DNA of 64,000 bases from Hoplostethus atlanticus. Taxonomy: Eukaryota; Chordata; Actinopteri; Trachichthyiformes; Trachichthyidae. The stretch covers positions 2,539,501-2,603,500 of the forward strand of contig JAXDDX010000013.1 of assembly GCA_034670405.1 (NCBI GenBank). Direction: 5' to 3'. Position 1 is the first letter of the stretch. Each line of letters starts with the position of its first letter. The translations under genes were made by a program, and so were the position numbers. Below, one piece after another: positions 53,574 through 64,000 of the stretch. Under the pieces are notes generated by a model. The model had not been told where the DNA came from and made no database searches. It worked only from the letters and a program-made list of their open reading frames with translations.

Positions 53574-54562
53574 TTCTTATTTATCAAAAATATCTGCAAC
53601 ACATTTGCATAGATGGACACAAAATAGCTTACATGATTATTTCATGTGATTGTAACAATGAGAAGTGAGCACAACTGGGTTAAAATAAATTAGAGGGTTA
53701 GTTTTTCTGACTCAAAGGCGTGGACGGCTCGTGTTCTTCCTCTAGGAGCACAAACTGAAATGGAAATCTAAAGAAATGTGGCTCATTGGTTTCTATTTGT
53801 GAAATAACTTAATAAACATCCTTCCAGGGGTGCGTTTCAAATAAAAAGAGAAGGAGTTACTGTCGACATTATGCTATATCCATTTCATTTTTTTTCCTCT
53901 ACACCCAAATAGATAAATTACTCCTCATAAATAAGGATAACAATAAATATCTCAAATATATTACTTCTTGGGTTGTTAAATATCTTCCCATTATATTTGA
54001 TCAGAAACCAATGACCTCACACAAAAGGGGGAAATTTATAATAATCAATAACTTAAATGCGATGATGCTTCCTCTAATAAAATGTCTGGAATTGGAAAGC
54101 AATGATCAAAAAAAAAAAAGAAAACGTCTTCTGAAACGAGTCCTCAGCGTCTCAAAACTTCTTCACAGATTTGTAAAACACACGGAGCGACTCCACTGCG
54201 TTTTGCTCCTGCCATACCCGGCAGAGGGAAGTTCATGTGGGTACCGCATCTCGCCTTCCAGAAAGTAATCCTTCGGCTCCTTGTAGGCAAGCATCCTCCA
54301 CGAGCCACTCTGCTGTCACGTACCCAGTGCTTTCCAATGTGACCACTTCCAAAAAAAAAAAATGTCCTCCTTCCAATTTGGAAATCCACAAAAAGTCCAC
54401 GTTTCAAAACTCTTAAATTCCCAAGGGCCTGAAGTAGTCCGGAGTTTTCCCACTTGGAGACACCTAGTCCATGATTTCCCTGTTGTGGCCACCAGATTCC
54501 TCTCCACGGGAGGACCGACGCTGATGGGTGACCAGCGGGAGAAATGTGTCGGCGCAGCTCAG

Positions 54563-54932
54563 TCAGTTGGCGAACTGTCTGTAAAAGGCAACTTTGACAC
54601 GCTCTATCTGGTGGCACAGTTTGATGGCAGGGCCGAGCTTCAGGTCCATACACTCCTGCACCGTGGGCAGAGTCAGCAGCAGCAGGGCCTGCCCGTCGAT
54701 GTCCTGCAGACAGGAGACAGGCATACAAAACCATGCGGTGGAAGAAAGAACGAAAGAGTGAGTAGGAAGTAAGGAGGAGAAGAAGAAGAAAACATGGCAT
54801 TACAATCAATTCAGCATAAGGGCTTCACAGACAACCAGTGATCAATCCTGCAGGAAATATGTAATCAAACAAACTGGAAAATGGAAATAAATTGCTCCTC
54901 TGAAAAAGGCAGGAGAGCACTGAGGCACAACG

Positions 54933-54968
<36 letters not shown>

Positions 54969-55099
54969 CTGTTCCTGGAAGATGTTGGCCAGGGAGGCAC
55001 AGTCAGTAGAGTTGATGAATTGGACGACTTCGTCTACGCTCCACTCCAGAGGGTTCCTCTCCAGGACCAGCTGACCCTCCTCCTCCACCCCCTCCACCT

Positions 55100-55148
<49 letters not shown>

Positions 55149-58100
55149 CATCAATGTGAGTGTGTGTGTGTGTCTCATTTTCCAATTACATTTGAGTCAT
55201 TTTCCAACATGTTCTGTCTATCTGATGTAGCTGGATCACATTCACACCTGACATTAAAATGTGTCTCAAGTATCCACACTGAAATCTGATTTCTCTTTCC
55301 CCTCACCAAAAACGGAGACTGCTAAACAAGTACGAGTAAACACCTCGTCTCACTTGTCCCCATCCACCAGTATCCTGACAGTCCATTATTGACGAGTATG
55401 TTACTATCTGATCTGCCTGCTGCCTGCGGTTGGTTTATTTCTGTTTCTGCGGTTGTTTTCAGTGGATTCAGAGGAGAAACATTGCATTTTGTGTCCGAAT
55501 GCATCCACCTCCAGAGGGTTTGGGTGATTGGATCTTTAATGCCTCATTTTTGCTGTGTTCCATTATAATCTGATCACCCAGCAAGCATGTTGGTGGAAAG
55601 GGGATCTTACAATTAGTCAGCAAAGAGGGGGTTTCTCTCTGATCACAGCTAGTAAATAGGTGTTTATTATGGGAGGGTGTGGGAGGATTTTACTTTATCT
55701 TCAGGGTGTCAGTGTGTTAAACTTGCAATGAAACCTGCCTCACCCTGCCTTAAGGAGCTGATAACCCACCTAAAAGAGTTTCATTACTCTGGGTTTCAGT
55801 GGAGAGTTTTAGTGTCTAAATGCTGCTTCCATCCTGCAAACAATACATTTCTGGGGGAAACGCTGGATACGTGGAACTTTCTGGCACGGAAACCGGCCAA
55901 ATTTAGACATATTGAATATCTGCACAACATACAGGCTACCAGCAGCTTCAATCCAAAAATAAGTGGCCATTAGAGGGCAATTTGCAAAATTGCCAATTTG
56001 TCTTAACAGCAACATTACAGACCACAGCCAAATGTGATCTGACTCTGGAACCCCTTCGCAAATATATCTAATGTTAAATGTCAGATGGTTTGTTCTTGTC
56101 ATTTATCAAATAAATGTTTAAATGTTTTATGCTTCTATTCCTCATTTGATTTCATGACTGTAACTGCATGGTCCATGGGTGTATTAGGTCTGACCAGAGT
56201 TAACCTGCCTCATGCTGGTAGTGACTGTGTGTCTGGCTGCCAGTCACATTACATTGTGTCTGTTTGTAAACAGGTTCATCTGCTCCACTGTGTAGAGAAG
56301 TGAACCAGGTGGACAGAGTCCTGATAAAGAACCTACATGCATGAATCCACCATTGGTCTCTTGGTTCCTCTTCCTGTAATTCAGTATATGAATAAGTGTG
56401 CTGGTGTGACAGGGCTTTGATCTGGTGTACTCCAGACACTCACTGTACAGGAATGTTTTAATACAGAAATGCTCGTTTATCACAATTACGTGTTTGTTTG
56501 ACACAAATGTCAAACAAATTGTTTGTTTGACATTTGTGTATAAATTCCCAACTGGTGACAGAAATATTATAATACACTCAAAAGGAATGGAAAAGAAAAA
56601 AACAAAAAGAAAATAAAGCATAATATCTAATTTTTCTATCATTTTCATTACATTTTCCCAGTATAAGAGATCTTTATAGCTTTTATAACTAGCCTTGCCT
56701 TAGCAGGAGACCCACACAGAGGAAAAAAAGATTATAGGCTATTTGGTTCAGGAGGTACTTCCGATATGTTGCTTTTTTTTCCTGAGTAGTGGGGGAGTTT
56801 GAAACCTATCCACCAAATTTGAAGCCTCCCTTCCTGAGTGTGTTGCTCAAGGACACATGGCTGACTGACACGCTGGACCTGTGTCCTTTCCATTACGGGA
56901 CAGTCTCTCTAACCACTAGGCCACCCTGCCCTCCCTCTCACCTGCATGTCCTGTCCTTTGGGTGGCTGGTACTTGTTGTTGTTCTGGCTGTAGGCGGACA
57001 GGGAGCGGGTGGACCTCCTCCGGGCCTCAGGACCCTCCTGGCTGCCCGTGGCGGTGTCTGCGCTGGCGGCCCTGCGCAGAGTCACGGCGCGGCGCGGGCG
57101 GATTCTGGTCACCTCCGCCGAGGAAACTTCGCCGTGGTCCTCGCGCGGCTCTGAGCTGGTGCCCTCCTCGCTGCCTGACTGTAACTCCATCTCTTCGTCC
57201 TCCTCTTCCTCGTCACTGTCCTGAAGGGGAGAGAGACAGATAGGGCTCGCTCGTCGGCTGGCTACAAAGACCTCAAACTCCTCCAACCATAGACGCTTCG
57301 TCGACGCTTAGTCTTTCATCACCTCAGCAAGATTCGGCAACATCAAAAAGATAGCATCAGTGTTTCCCATAAAACGTTAGTGTTTGGGCAGCACGCCAAG
57401 TCCTTTTTTTTTTGTTTTGGATTCATTTCAGGTGCCACAGTGTAACCGATCTAGTTTTCAAACAACTGAGATTCAATGCTGCCAAGCGCTGGGAGGCAGT
57501 AGTGAAGTGCAATGACCATAGATCATTGCAGCTATGACACAGAGCCCAAGTGCCAACACAAACTGAAGGGAGAGAGACAGTTTGAAACACAGCCTGGATA
57601 ATCAGATGGAAGTAGAAAAGGTACTGCTGCAATGCCATGAGCTTCTACTAGACTGAGAGACTTTAGAGCCCAAAATAATATGAGTTACTGGGCTCGCTAA
57701 GTGAAATGTTAACAAGTCTTCACTGATCGCATTCGGAGTTGGAAAAAAGCCAGTGAGACTTTTTACATTCACATTTCCATCAGCTAAACAACCCTAATGA
57801 ACTCAGTGACTCTCGGCTTACAGCCCATGAATGTAGAGATGGAACATCAAATAAACCACAATAATAATACATTTCTTTAACTTTACAAAAAATGTTCCTT
57901 TCTTTTTCCTCGTTTTCTACAGTCCACCACCCACCCATGGTTTCACACTGTAGGAGGTATTTGAGCTGGGCAGAGTTTGAGGTGGGAGGGGTTTGAGGTT
58001 CTTCTGACCAATAGGCACTCTGCAATTCAGAGGCCAAATGTTATCAAAAGAAACATACACATTTCCTCGTGTCTTGTTAAGGTAGGTTCTCTCCCCATAA

Positions 58101-59938
58101 CTAGCTCATGAGGACCCATGTAGCATGAGTGAAGTTATAAGGTATGTCAACTAGATGAACTTGAGGGCGCCCTCAACGGGTGACAATCAAAAGGAAGATA
58201 AGATGGAAGGATGAAAGAAAGAAAGAGGGGAAGAGAAAAGACGTGTCATCTAACCTGTGGTGAGCCGGCGGGAGTGTAGTCCACAGCAGAGGAGCGTCTC
58301 TTCTTCTGCACAAAGATAGCTTTCCTCTTCTTCCTGCGGCGCGTCGGCTTGGCCAGCTCTCCCTCTGCAGGCTCCTCTCCTCCCATTGGCTTGGACAGCT
58401 TCCTCTTCTTCCCATAGTAGTAGGCTAGATGTGGAGAACAATGCACCCACAAACAAAACGTAGCTACTCATCAACGGCAATTATACAGTTTGCAGTGTCA
58501 TGAGCTTTGATTTGTTGTTTTCGTAATTGCAGCATGGGGACGGATGCGTATGACTGTGCCAGACACAAACAGACACTTACTGTATTTGGTCTTTGTCTGT
58601 ACAAAACAGTTCTCCGGGCACTTGTCCGTAACGAGGACGGGGCTGAAGAGGTTCGGGCAGCACTGCAGCTTCACGCACACTTTGCGGCAGAAGTCCGGGA
58701 TCTGCTCGGTGAGGCGGACTATCCGGATGGTGGAGCGGTAGGTTTTCCCTTTGTACCTGGAGAGAGCAGGGAGGGGCAGCGTGACATTGTCAGCCGGCGA
58801 ACAGGCAGCGATTACAATTTTATTTATGAGAAGAATGGATAATTAATCTGTAATCCATCAAAGTACTCGGCGATGAACGATGATTGCCTGTGCCATAATG
58901 ATGTAAAATGGGCTGTTTTAGGAGCGCCATGGTGAATTCAGATCATCTATTTGATGAGGGCTGTCCTGGAGAGCGGAGTTCTCTGTTGATGCTGACGCGG
59001 GGGTCAATTTTGCAATCTCCCTCGCTAATGGCTGAGGTTGGGAAAGGCAACGCTCAAGGACGAGTTCAACCTGAAGCCTGGCGTGGCTTCTCAGTGTCAG
59101 TCTGTGCTTGCCTACATTAGGGTGTCAGGGCTTCCCAAATGTTTTCATGTCATGGACACCCGAACCCCAATTTGCCTGTGAAAATGAAAATGAAGTGGGA
59201 GGAAAAAATGCCCTTGATAATTAAAAGAACCCCTTTTTTGCAATTTACTTTTTTTTTTGTTGAGTTGTCAAATATTCACATCAATGTGTCTCGATTTGTG
59301 GGAGCCTCTAACCAAGGATTCTTTTCCCCAAGAAAAATATCCAATAAAAAAATAAAAAACTCAACAATGGAGGGGTGGAAGATAGACTGGTTGGAGACAA
59401 AACGAGGGAGAAGAAAACAGGCACCATCCTCTTCTATAGGCAAATTCAATTATTCTCTAATTGTGCAATATTTCAAAAATTAAAAATAGTGAAATTAAAC
59501 TATTTGTCATTTTGCTGGGACGTCCAGGAACCATCTCGAGGACCCCTGGGACCCCACTTTGAGAACCACTGTCCTCCATTGCTGAGGCCTGTCCTAATCT
59601 GGATTGCAGTCTTCTCTGGCCCATTATGGTCTACGGTTCACTGCACTTTGTGTTTTGGTCTCACTTGGCTTTGAGAGTCTCCTCGTGGCAATCCCAGCCC
59701 TGATCCTCCACCTCCTGCAGCTCCTTCAGGACTCGTCCAGGCTTGTAGGCAGCATTGATCAGCATCGTCAGCAGCTGGAGGCAAAAAGCTCAGACTTAAA
59801 AAAATAAGACTCAAGTTCAGAGGATCTGTCCTTTTGGTTTGGTCTGGCTGAGGAAGTATCACACTAAAGACGTAAAACATGAACGAAGATCTGAACCAAA
59901 AGGACAAAACTTAAAAGATTTCGTACGCACTCACATAC

Positions 59939-59969
<31 letters not shown>

Positions 59970-62900
59970 GTACAAACACAGCAGCCCCTGGAGAAATTAA
60001 GAGGCGCTTCTGCTGAGTGGAAGTGGCAGTGTGTATGTGTAAACACACTTGATTGACAGCTCCTCACATTAAAATGAAGGTGCTGCTAGGAAACTGCAGG
60101 TGGTTAACAAGACATCGCGGTCTCGCCTCTCTCCCTCTTCCAATCTGTCTATCGGCCCTTCTCTCTCTGGAAGTCTCTAATACTTTGATTAAATCTGTTC
60201 CTCCCTGTCTCCCCCGGAGCTCGTGCCTGTAGTTGACGTTTGTGATCGGGCAAAATAAGCGCACCTCTTTGAGGACCAGCGTGCATTTTCCGGGTCCGAC
60301 GGCTTGCGGAAGCTCTGTGATGCGTCCCTTGTTGAGATAGGGTCCTGAGAAACACCGGTGGTTGACGAAGATCTTGGAGCAACAGTATCTGCCATTGGCC
60401 AAGCCTGGGGAGGAGGAGAGACCACAACCGGGGATGTTAACTAATACTGCAGTATATAAGATGGTGAAATAGTGACACGCAGTAAGCTGCACAGTGTCAT
60501 ACTCAACCCCATGCTCAACAATGCTGTGACCTTGTTTAGTATGAGCAAGGTTTAGTTTTCATGAATTGTTTTGTTAGTTAATTGCAGTTGTTGTAGTAGT
60601 CTTATAATCCTGGGTCTCAATGGAGAGTTTTATTGTCTTGTGGTCTAAATGCTGTTTCAGAGGCTTTTCCACCCTAGAAAATAATTCTGGGAGAAACACT
60701 GAATACTTGTTATGTATTGCAGTTTGGCATGAAAACAGACAAAAAACAAAAGAAATGTCAAACAATTATGCAGCATTTTTATCGGATACCACACAAGTAT
60801 GTATAAATATAAGTTTTTGAATCATTATTATTATCCTGGGTTTCAGAGTCCCGTTGTTTGGAAGATTTTCCACCCTGTTAAAAATACAATTCTGGAGGAA
60901 ACACTGATTTTTTAACATGTACATGATATTGAATATCGGGACAAAATATCGGTTATAGGCGGGTTCAATCTAAAAATATCAGTATTGGTCTTAACAAAAC
61001 CCATATTTGTCAAACCCTAGTATGAACAGGCTTGCAGCTGTGTGTGTTGCCTCGGTGTGTTGCCCCCATACGTCTACACGTGTTCCCCACTAGTCTACCG
61101 CTGCAGAAGTATGTGCCTCCGAGCGCTTCACCACAGAGGTGACTGCAGTGTCAAACTGGGCGAAGAACACGGCCTGTTCCTGCGACGTCCCCCCCCCCCA
61201 CAGAGATGAAGTGCGGGTCGACATAATGATGCAGTACGCTGCACTCCACCCTCCCTGCCACCTCCGACGCCACCGGCACCTGGAACCGCACCGCTAGGGG
61301 TGGATGGTAATTAGACAGGGAGATGAATATGCATGACGAGTGGGTGGAAACGAGGGCAGGGGGTCTCAGGGAAACAACACACCACCCCCCCCCTCCTCTC
61401 TCTCTGCACTTGAACATACATGTACACACACACAAACACACCCCACAAACAAACCGCCATACAGCAGTTGATGATGTGAGACGGGGATACGGCGGCTTGG
61501 TTAAAAAACTACAATCACTGCAAGACGCTTGCAGAGCCGCGCGGTGAGGGAGGATGCACTGATTGTTGAAGGGTCGCTGTAAGACACATGTTGATTCCTT
61601 GTCACAGGTTTGGCTGCTGAAATGCAACCCAAACAAACGCCTCATGTAGTCTGGAGGAAAAATCCACCCCAAAACACCGTTAAACAACAGCTAGTGGTGA
61701 TGCACCTTGTATTTCTGGGCCCATTTCATGGTTTGGTGATATATTTTTCTTATTCACTTGGGTAACTAGTTAATGGATGAGACATCAACAGTAAATGTCA
61801 GCTTTTGTCAGATGTCAGAATTAGACTGATTATTTCAACGATCATGCAGGGAGAAATCCATCGTGGAAGAGGCCAACTTCTCGACTGATGGCAGCCTCAA
61901 TAGACCAGAATGCAATGCAGCCACAAGACGTGTTTTGAGTACGGGGCGGGACTCACTTCTTGTTGACTGGGAAACTTTCTGCCCCGGTATCATTATTGCT
62001 CTCGCCGCCTACACGTATAAAAGTTCACTCTGGGGGGGCTTTCGAAAGGCATTCTGGGAAACGTAGGAAATCACTAAAGTAAAAGTAGACAAGGCCTGGT
62101 TGAGAGAAAGTGGGTACAATCAAAAAACACTTCACCTAGGATGTGTTGAACATCATAGATTGCTGATATATAAGGGGGGGGTCCTTTAGTATCATCATAC
62201 CCACTCATTAGCATTAGTAACTGGGATTAAATAATCTGTAACATGGATTATGATTACCTGGATCCACGGTGATGGGCTGGCAGAGGTTAACGGGGACGGT
62301 CTCTATTGGCGGGGACGGAGCCAATCTGCAATCAAACAGTCAAATGAATCAATACAATTATCCAGCCAATCTAATCAAACAGGAAATAGAGAAACCAAAC
62401 GATCATTCATTCAACCAATCAATCTTCACAGCAGCCACTACAGTTTCTGTCAGATTCAGAACCGGGTGAATTACTGTGTGTGTCTGCGAACTGGAAAGAA
62501 AAAAAAGGCAATGGGGGTATCGACGAAAGGATTCCCCTGAAGGTGAGAAATGGAATTAGTGGTTAGATGAGAGGGCTGACAAAGTGCTGCTGAAGACCTC
62601 ATATTTCTCTCCAACAGCCATTTCACCTCGTACTCCCGGGGCTGCACATGCCAGCCACCAGTGTAACATGTCATTTGTCAACAAAATCAATCAGTGCCCC
62701 GGGAAGGCAATTTCTGCTCTAAAAGCCACTGTTTCAATTAATGGCTTTGGAGTGACAGGGAGAAAGAGAGGCCGGGGGGGGGGGGGTTGGAGAAACCTCC
62801 ACCGAGTCTTTGGCTCACAGGTAAAGGATAGAAACCCGAGGGCAGTGAGTGAAGAGATGGTGTTTCATCGACCGGGCTGAAGTGAAACAGACTACGGCAG

Positions 62901-63542
62901 TGGCTCGGGTAACACCGATATATTGGTTTACCAATATAAGGGGGCGGGGTATTTCGTTTCATTTTTCATCTAAGCTTCATTTAATGCTTGAAAAACACAT
63001 CGAGGGACGGCAAGTTCACATAGGAGAGAAGGAGGGAAACAAAAATGAGAAAAAAATGCAAACAATATTTACAATTAAACATCCACATTTAAAGTTAATC
63101 AGGTTCCTGAAATGTCCCATCACAGCTACAGCATCAAGCTTCAGGTTGTGCGGTAACAACCTCTCAAAGCGTTCCCAGGTCAGCGCTGACTAACAACCAG
63201 GACTTTGGTACAATGAACAACATGATGCTTACTGTTTCTCTGGCTGCACCACTGCTATCTTCTTCTGCTTCTGGCCTGGGAAAAGACAATTAAGAGACTT
63301 TGCATGAAACTGCCACTCCAAGGGAAATGTGTGTGTGTGATCAAGTGTGTGTGTGTGAGTGTGTGTGTGAGTGTGTATACGTACAGACAGGCTTGAGCGG
63401 AGGGGTCAGGGGGTAAGCGTTGGCCTCGCACCAGCCGACAGGGAAGATGTCCATGGACTCCTCGTCCACGATGCACTCTGACAGGGGCTTGGCCACACCT
63501 AGAGACAGGCAGACAGCAGAGCAAGGCGGTGGGGGTGCTGTG

Positions 63543-63598
<56 letters not shown>

Positions 63599-63698
63599 GC
63601 ACGCACACACACTCACCTACACAGGTTTTTACCCTTCATGTGGAGCCACAGCAGGCGTCCCCTGACACATACTCCTCTCCACACACATACACACTCGC

Positions 63699-63738
<40 letters not shown>

Positions 63739-63871
63739 TCTTACCTTCCAGTCGGAGCCACAGCAGGGGTCCCCTGACCTGTGTGACCTGAGCCACACAC
63801 ACCTCAGCCGGTTGGTGAGGGTTCACCGCCTCCAGCCACATGTCCTTGGCGAAGCCTCTGTTCTGCCATGT
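54563..63871 (-). CDS. sfmbt2: Scm-like with four MBT domains protein 2, C-terminal part
   Basis: Polycomb-group chromatin protein of the PhoRC type: MBT repeats bind methyl-lysine histone tails and the SAM domain mediates assembly. Eleven coding exons (minus): 63745-63871, 63385-63498, 63233-63275, 62258-62325, 60265-60404, 59665-59774, 58581-58756, 58255-58424, 56942-57220, 54969-55097, 54563-54703; 1497 nt, 498 aa plus stop, phases consistent. Order: fourth MBT repeat ([14 protein letters not shown] to [17 protein letters not shown]), a short linker, the SLED domain ([20 protein letters not shown] to the Cys-rich CPENC region), a basic segment ([17 protein letters not shown]), an acidic then Arg-rich linker, and the SAM domain ([14 protein letters not shown] to [11 protein letters not shown]-stop). 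The 62258-62325 exon is weakly conserved but fits length, phase and PVNLC. The 5' half lies beyond 64000. Similarity to human SFMBT2 exceeds that to SFMBT1 as I recall them, and linkage to prkcq supports it. Confidence 0.93.
55099..55147. repeat. (AC)n tract forming the 3' splice site of an sfmbt2 exon
   Basis: In transcript sense a TG repeat runs to the CAG before the exon 54969-55097; a second GT tract (54935-54964) begins right after its donor. Confidence 0.95.
55800..55970 (-). mobile_element. hAT-like family fragment in an sfmbt2 intron
   Basis: Contains TAAATGCTGCTTCCATCCTG, ACATTTCTGGGGGAAACGCT and AGCAGCTTCAATCCAAAAAT, in the order seen in the 47813-48238 copy. One end is missing. 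Confidence 0.55.
56501..56539. repeat. Perfect 18-bp inverted repeat with 3-nt loop
   Basis: Arms ACACAAATGTCAAACAAA (56501-56518) and its complement (56522-56539). In an sfmbt2 intron. Confidence 0.9.
56815..56930 (-). mobile_element. tRNA-derived SINE next to an sfmbt2 splice donor
   Basis: Read on the minus strand it starts GGCAGGGTGGCCTAGTGG TTAGAGA, a tRNA-like 5' end with an A box. It continues to TGTCCTTGAGCAACACACT, the same body motif as the SINE at 6664-6870. The B box is degenerate. Its 5' end lies about 11 nt downstream of the donor of the exon 56942-57220, in the same orientation as sfmbt2. Confidence 0.7.
59126..59571. mobile_element. hAT-like non-autonomous element (CAGTGGTTCTCAAAG type) in an sfmbt2 intron
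   Basis: Left end CAGGGCTTCCCAAATG; right end in complement CAGTGGTTCTCAAAGTGGGG, a terminal repeat widely seen in vertebrate hAT elements. The interior is AT-rich with no intact transposase. No matching 8-bp target duplication was seen, so the copy may be old. A related fragment lies at 13258-13372. Confidence 0.6.
60600..61020 (-). mobile_element. Two hAT-like family fragments in an sfmbt2 intron
   Basis: The first (about 60600-60780) carries TCTAAATGCTGTTTCAGAGG and GAGAAACACTGAATACTTG. The second (about 60830-61020) carries AATACAATTCTGGAGGAAAC and ends with the family terminus, read as CTAGGGTTTGACAAATATGG in complement. Both point the same way. Confidence 0.6.
61838..62195 (+). repeat. 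Unclassified dispersed repeat, copy 2, in an sfmbt2 intron
   Basis: Second copy of the family at 49460-49850, same orientation, with the single-unit version of AGACCAGAATGCAATGCAG and the conserved AAGGCATTCTGGGAAACG block at about 62046. Antisense to sfmbt2. Confidence 0.55.
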
Positions 63872-63884
63872 CTGAGCGAGTGCG

Positions 63885-63888
<4 letters not shown>

Positions 63889-63941
<53 letters not shown>
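63889..63941. repeat. (CA)n tract upstream of the first sfmbt2 exon in the window
   Basis: CA repeat ending 18 bp from the acceptor of exon 63745-63871. Further CA tracts lie at 63547-63612 and 63697-63736, the latter just after that exon's donor. Confidence 0.95.
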
Positions 63942-63944
<3 letters not shown>

Positions 63945-64000
63945 AATTCAAACTAGTTAAAGATTACAATCTTGTTAACTCCACAGCTGAGATGATCTAT

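Noticed and set aside
56906-56930. tRNA-like A box
   Set aside because: No functional tRNA fold or B box; belongs to a SINE.

Overview
The window is vertebrate nuclear DNA and looks teleost. Genes are interrupted by many GT-AG introns, and CA/TG microsatellites are dense. tRNA-derived SINEs, a decayed Tc1/mariner copy and several small non-autonomous DNA transposons lie in introns and spacers. Four protein-coding genes can be followed exon by exon with consistent splice phases. No bacterial-type feature (operon, CRISPR array, phage) is present.

Layout. (1) 1-4281, minus: the first six coding exons of gns, a lysosomal N-acetylglucosamine-6-sulfatase; the rest lies beyond the left edge. (2) 4282-5112: a short head-to-head promoter region with two CCAAT boxes and a CACGTG (CLEAR-like) site. 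(3) 5113-24162, plus: tbc1d30, a Rab GTPase-activating protein, complete in 14 coding exons (1125 aa by my count), with a second promoter and alternative first coding exon at about 11.6-12.3 kb. (4) 24163-27310: the tail-to-tail spacer with 3' UTRs. (5) 27311-37066, minus: prkcq, protein kinase C theta, complete in 17 coding exons (722 aa). (6) 37067-54562: about 17.5 kb with no supported gene, holding transposon fragments and microsatellites. (7) 54563-63871, minus: the last 11 coding exons of sfmbt2 (498 aa: the fourth MBT repeat onward, SLED domain, basic linker, SAM domain); the 5' part lies beyond the right edge.

The four genes do not form a pathway. Their order joins two blocks that are separate in human: GNS/TBC1D30 (12q14) and PRKCQ/SFMBT2 (10p15-p14).

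Items most worth a second look: an intronic antisense ORF resembling a bornavirus matrix protein (weak evidence); the alternative tbc1d30 first exon; a TTAA-flanked transposon nested in a hAT-like repeat, with a related empty site in the same window; a 50-bp-arm hairpin in the last prkcq intron; exons whose 3' splice sites are built from TG repeats; and loss of the mammalian PxxP motif in the prkcq V3 hinge. Exon boundaries and lengths were worked out by hand, and product names rest on remembered human sequences, not a database search.
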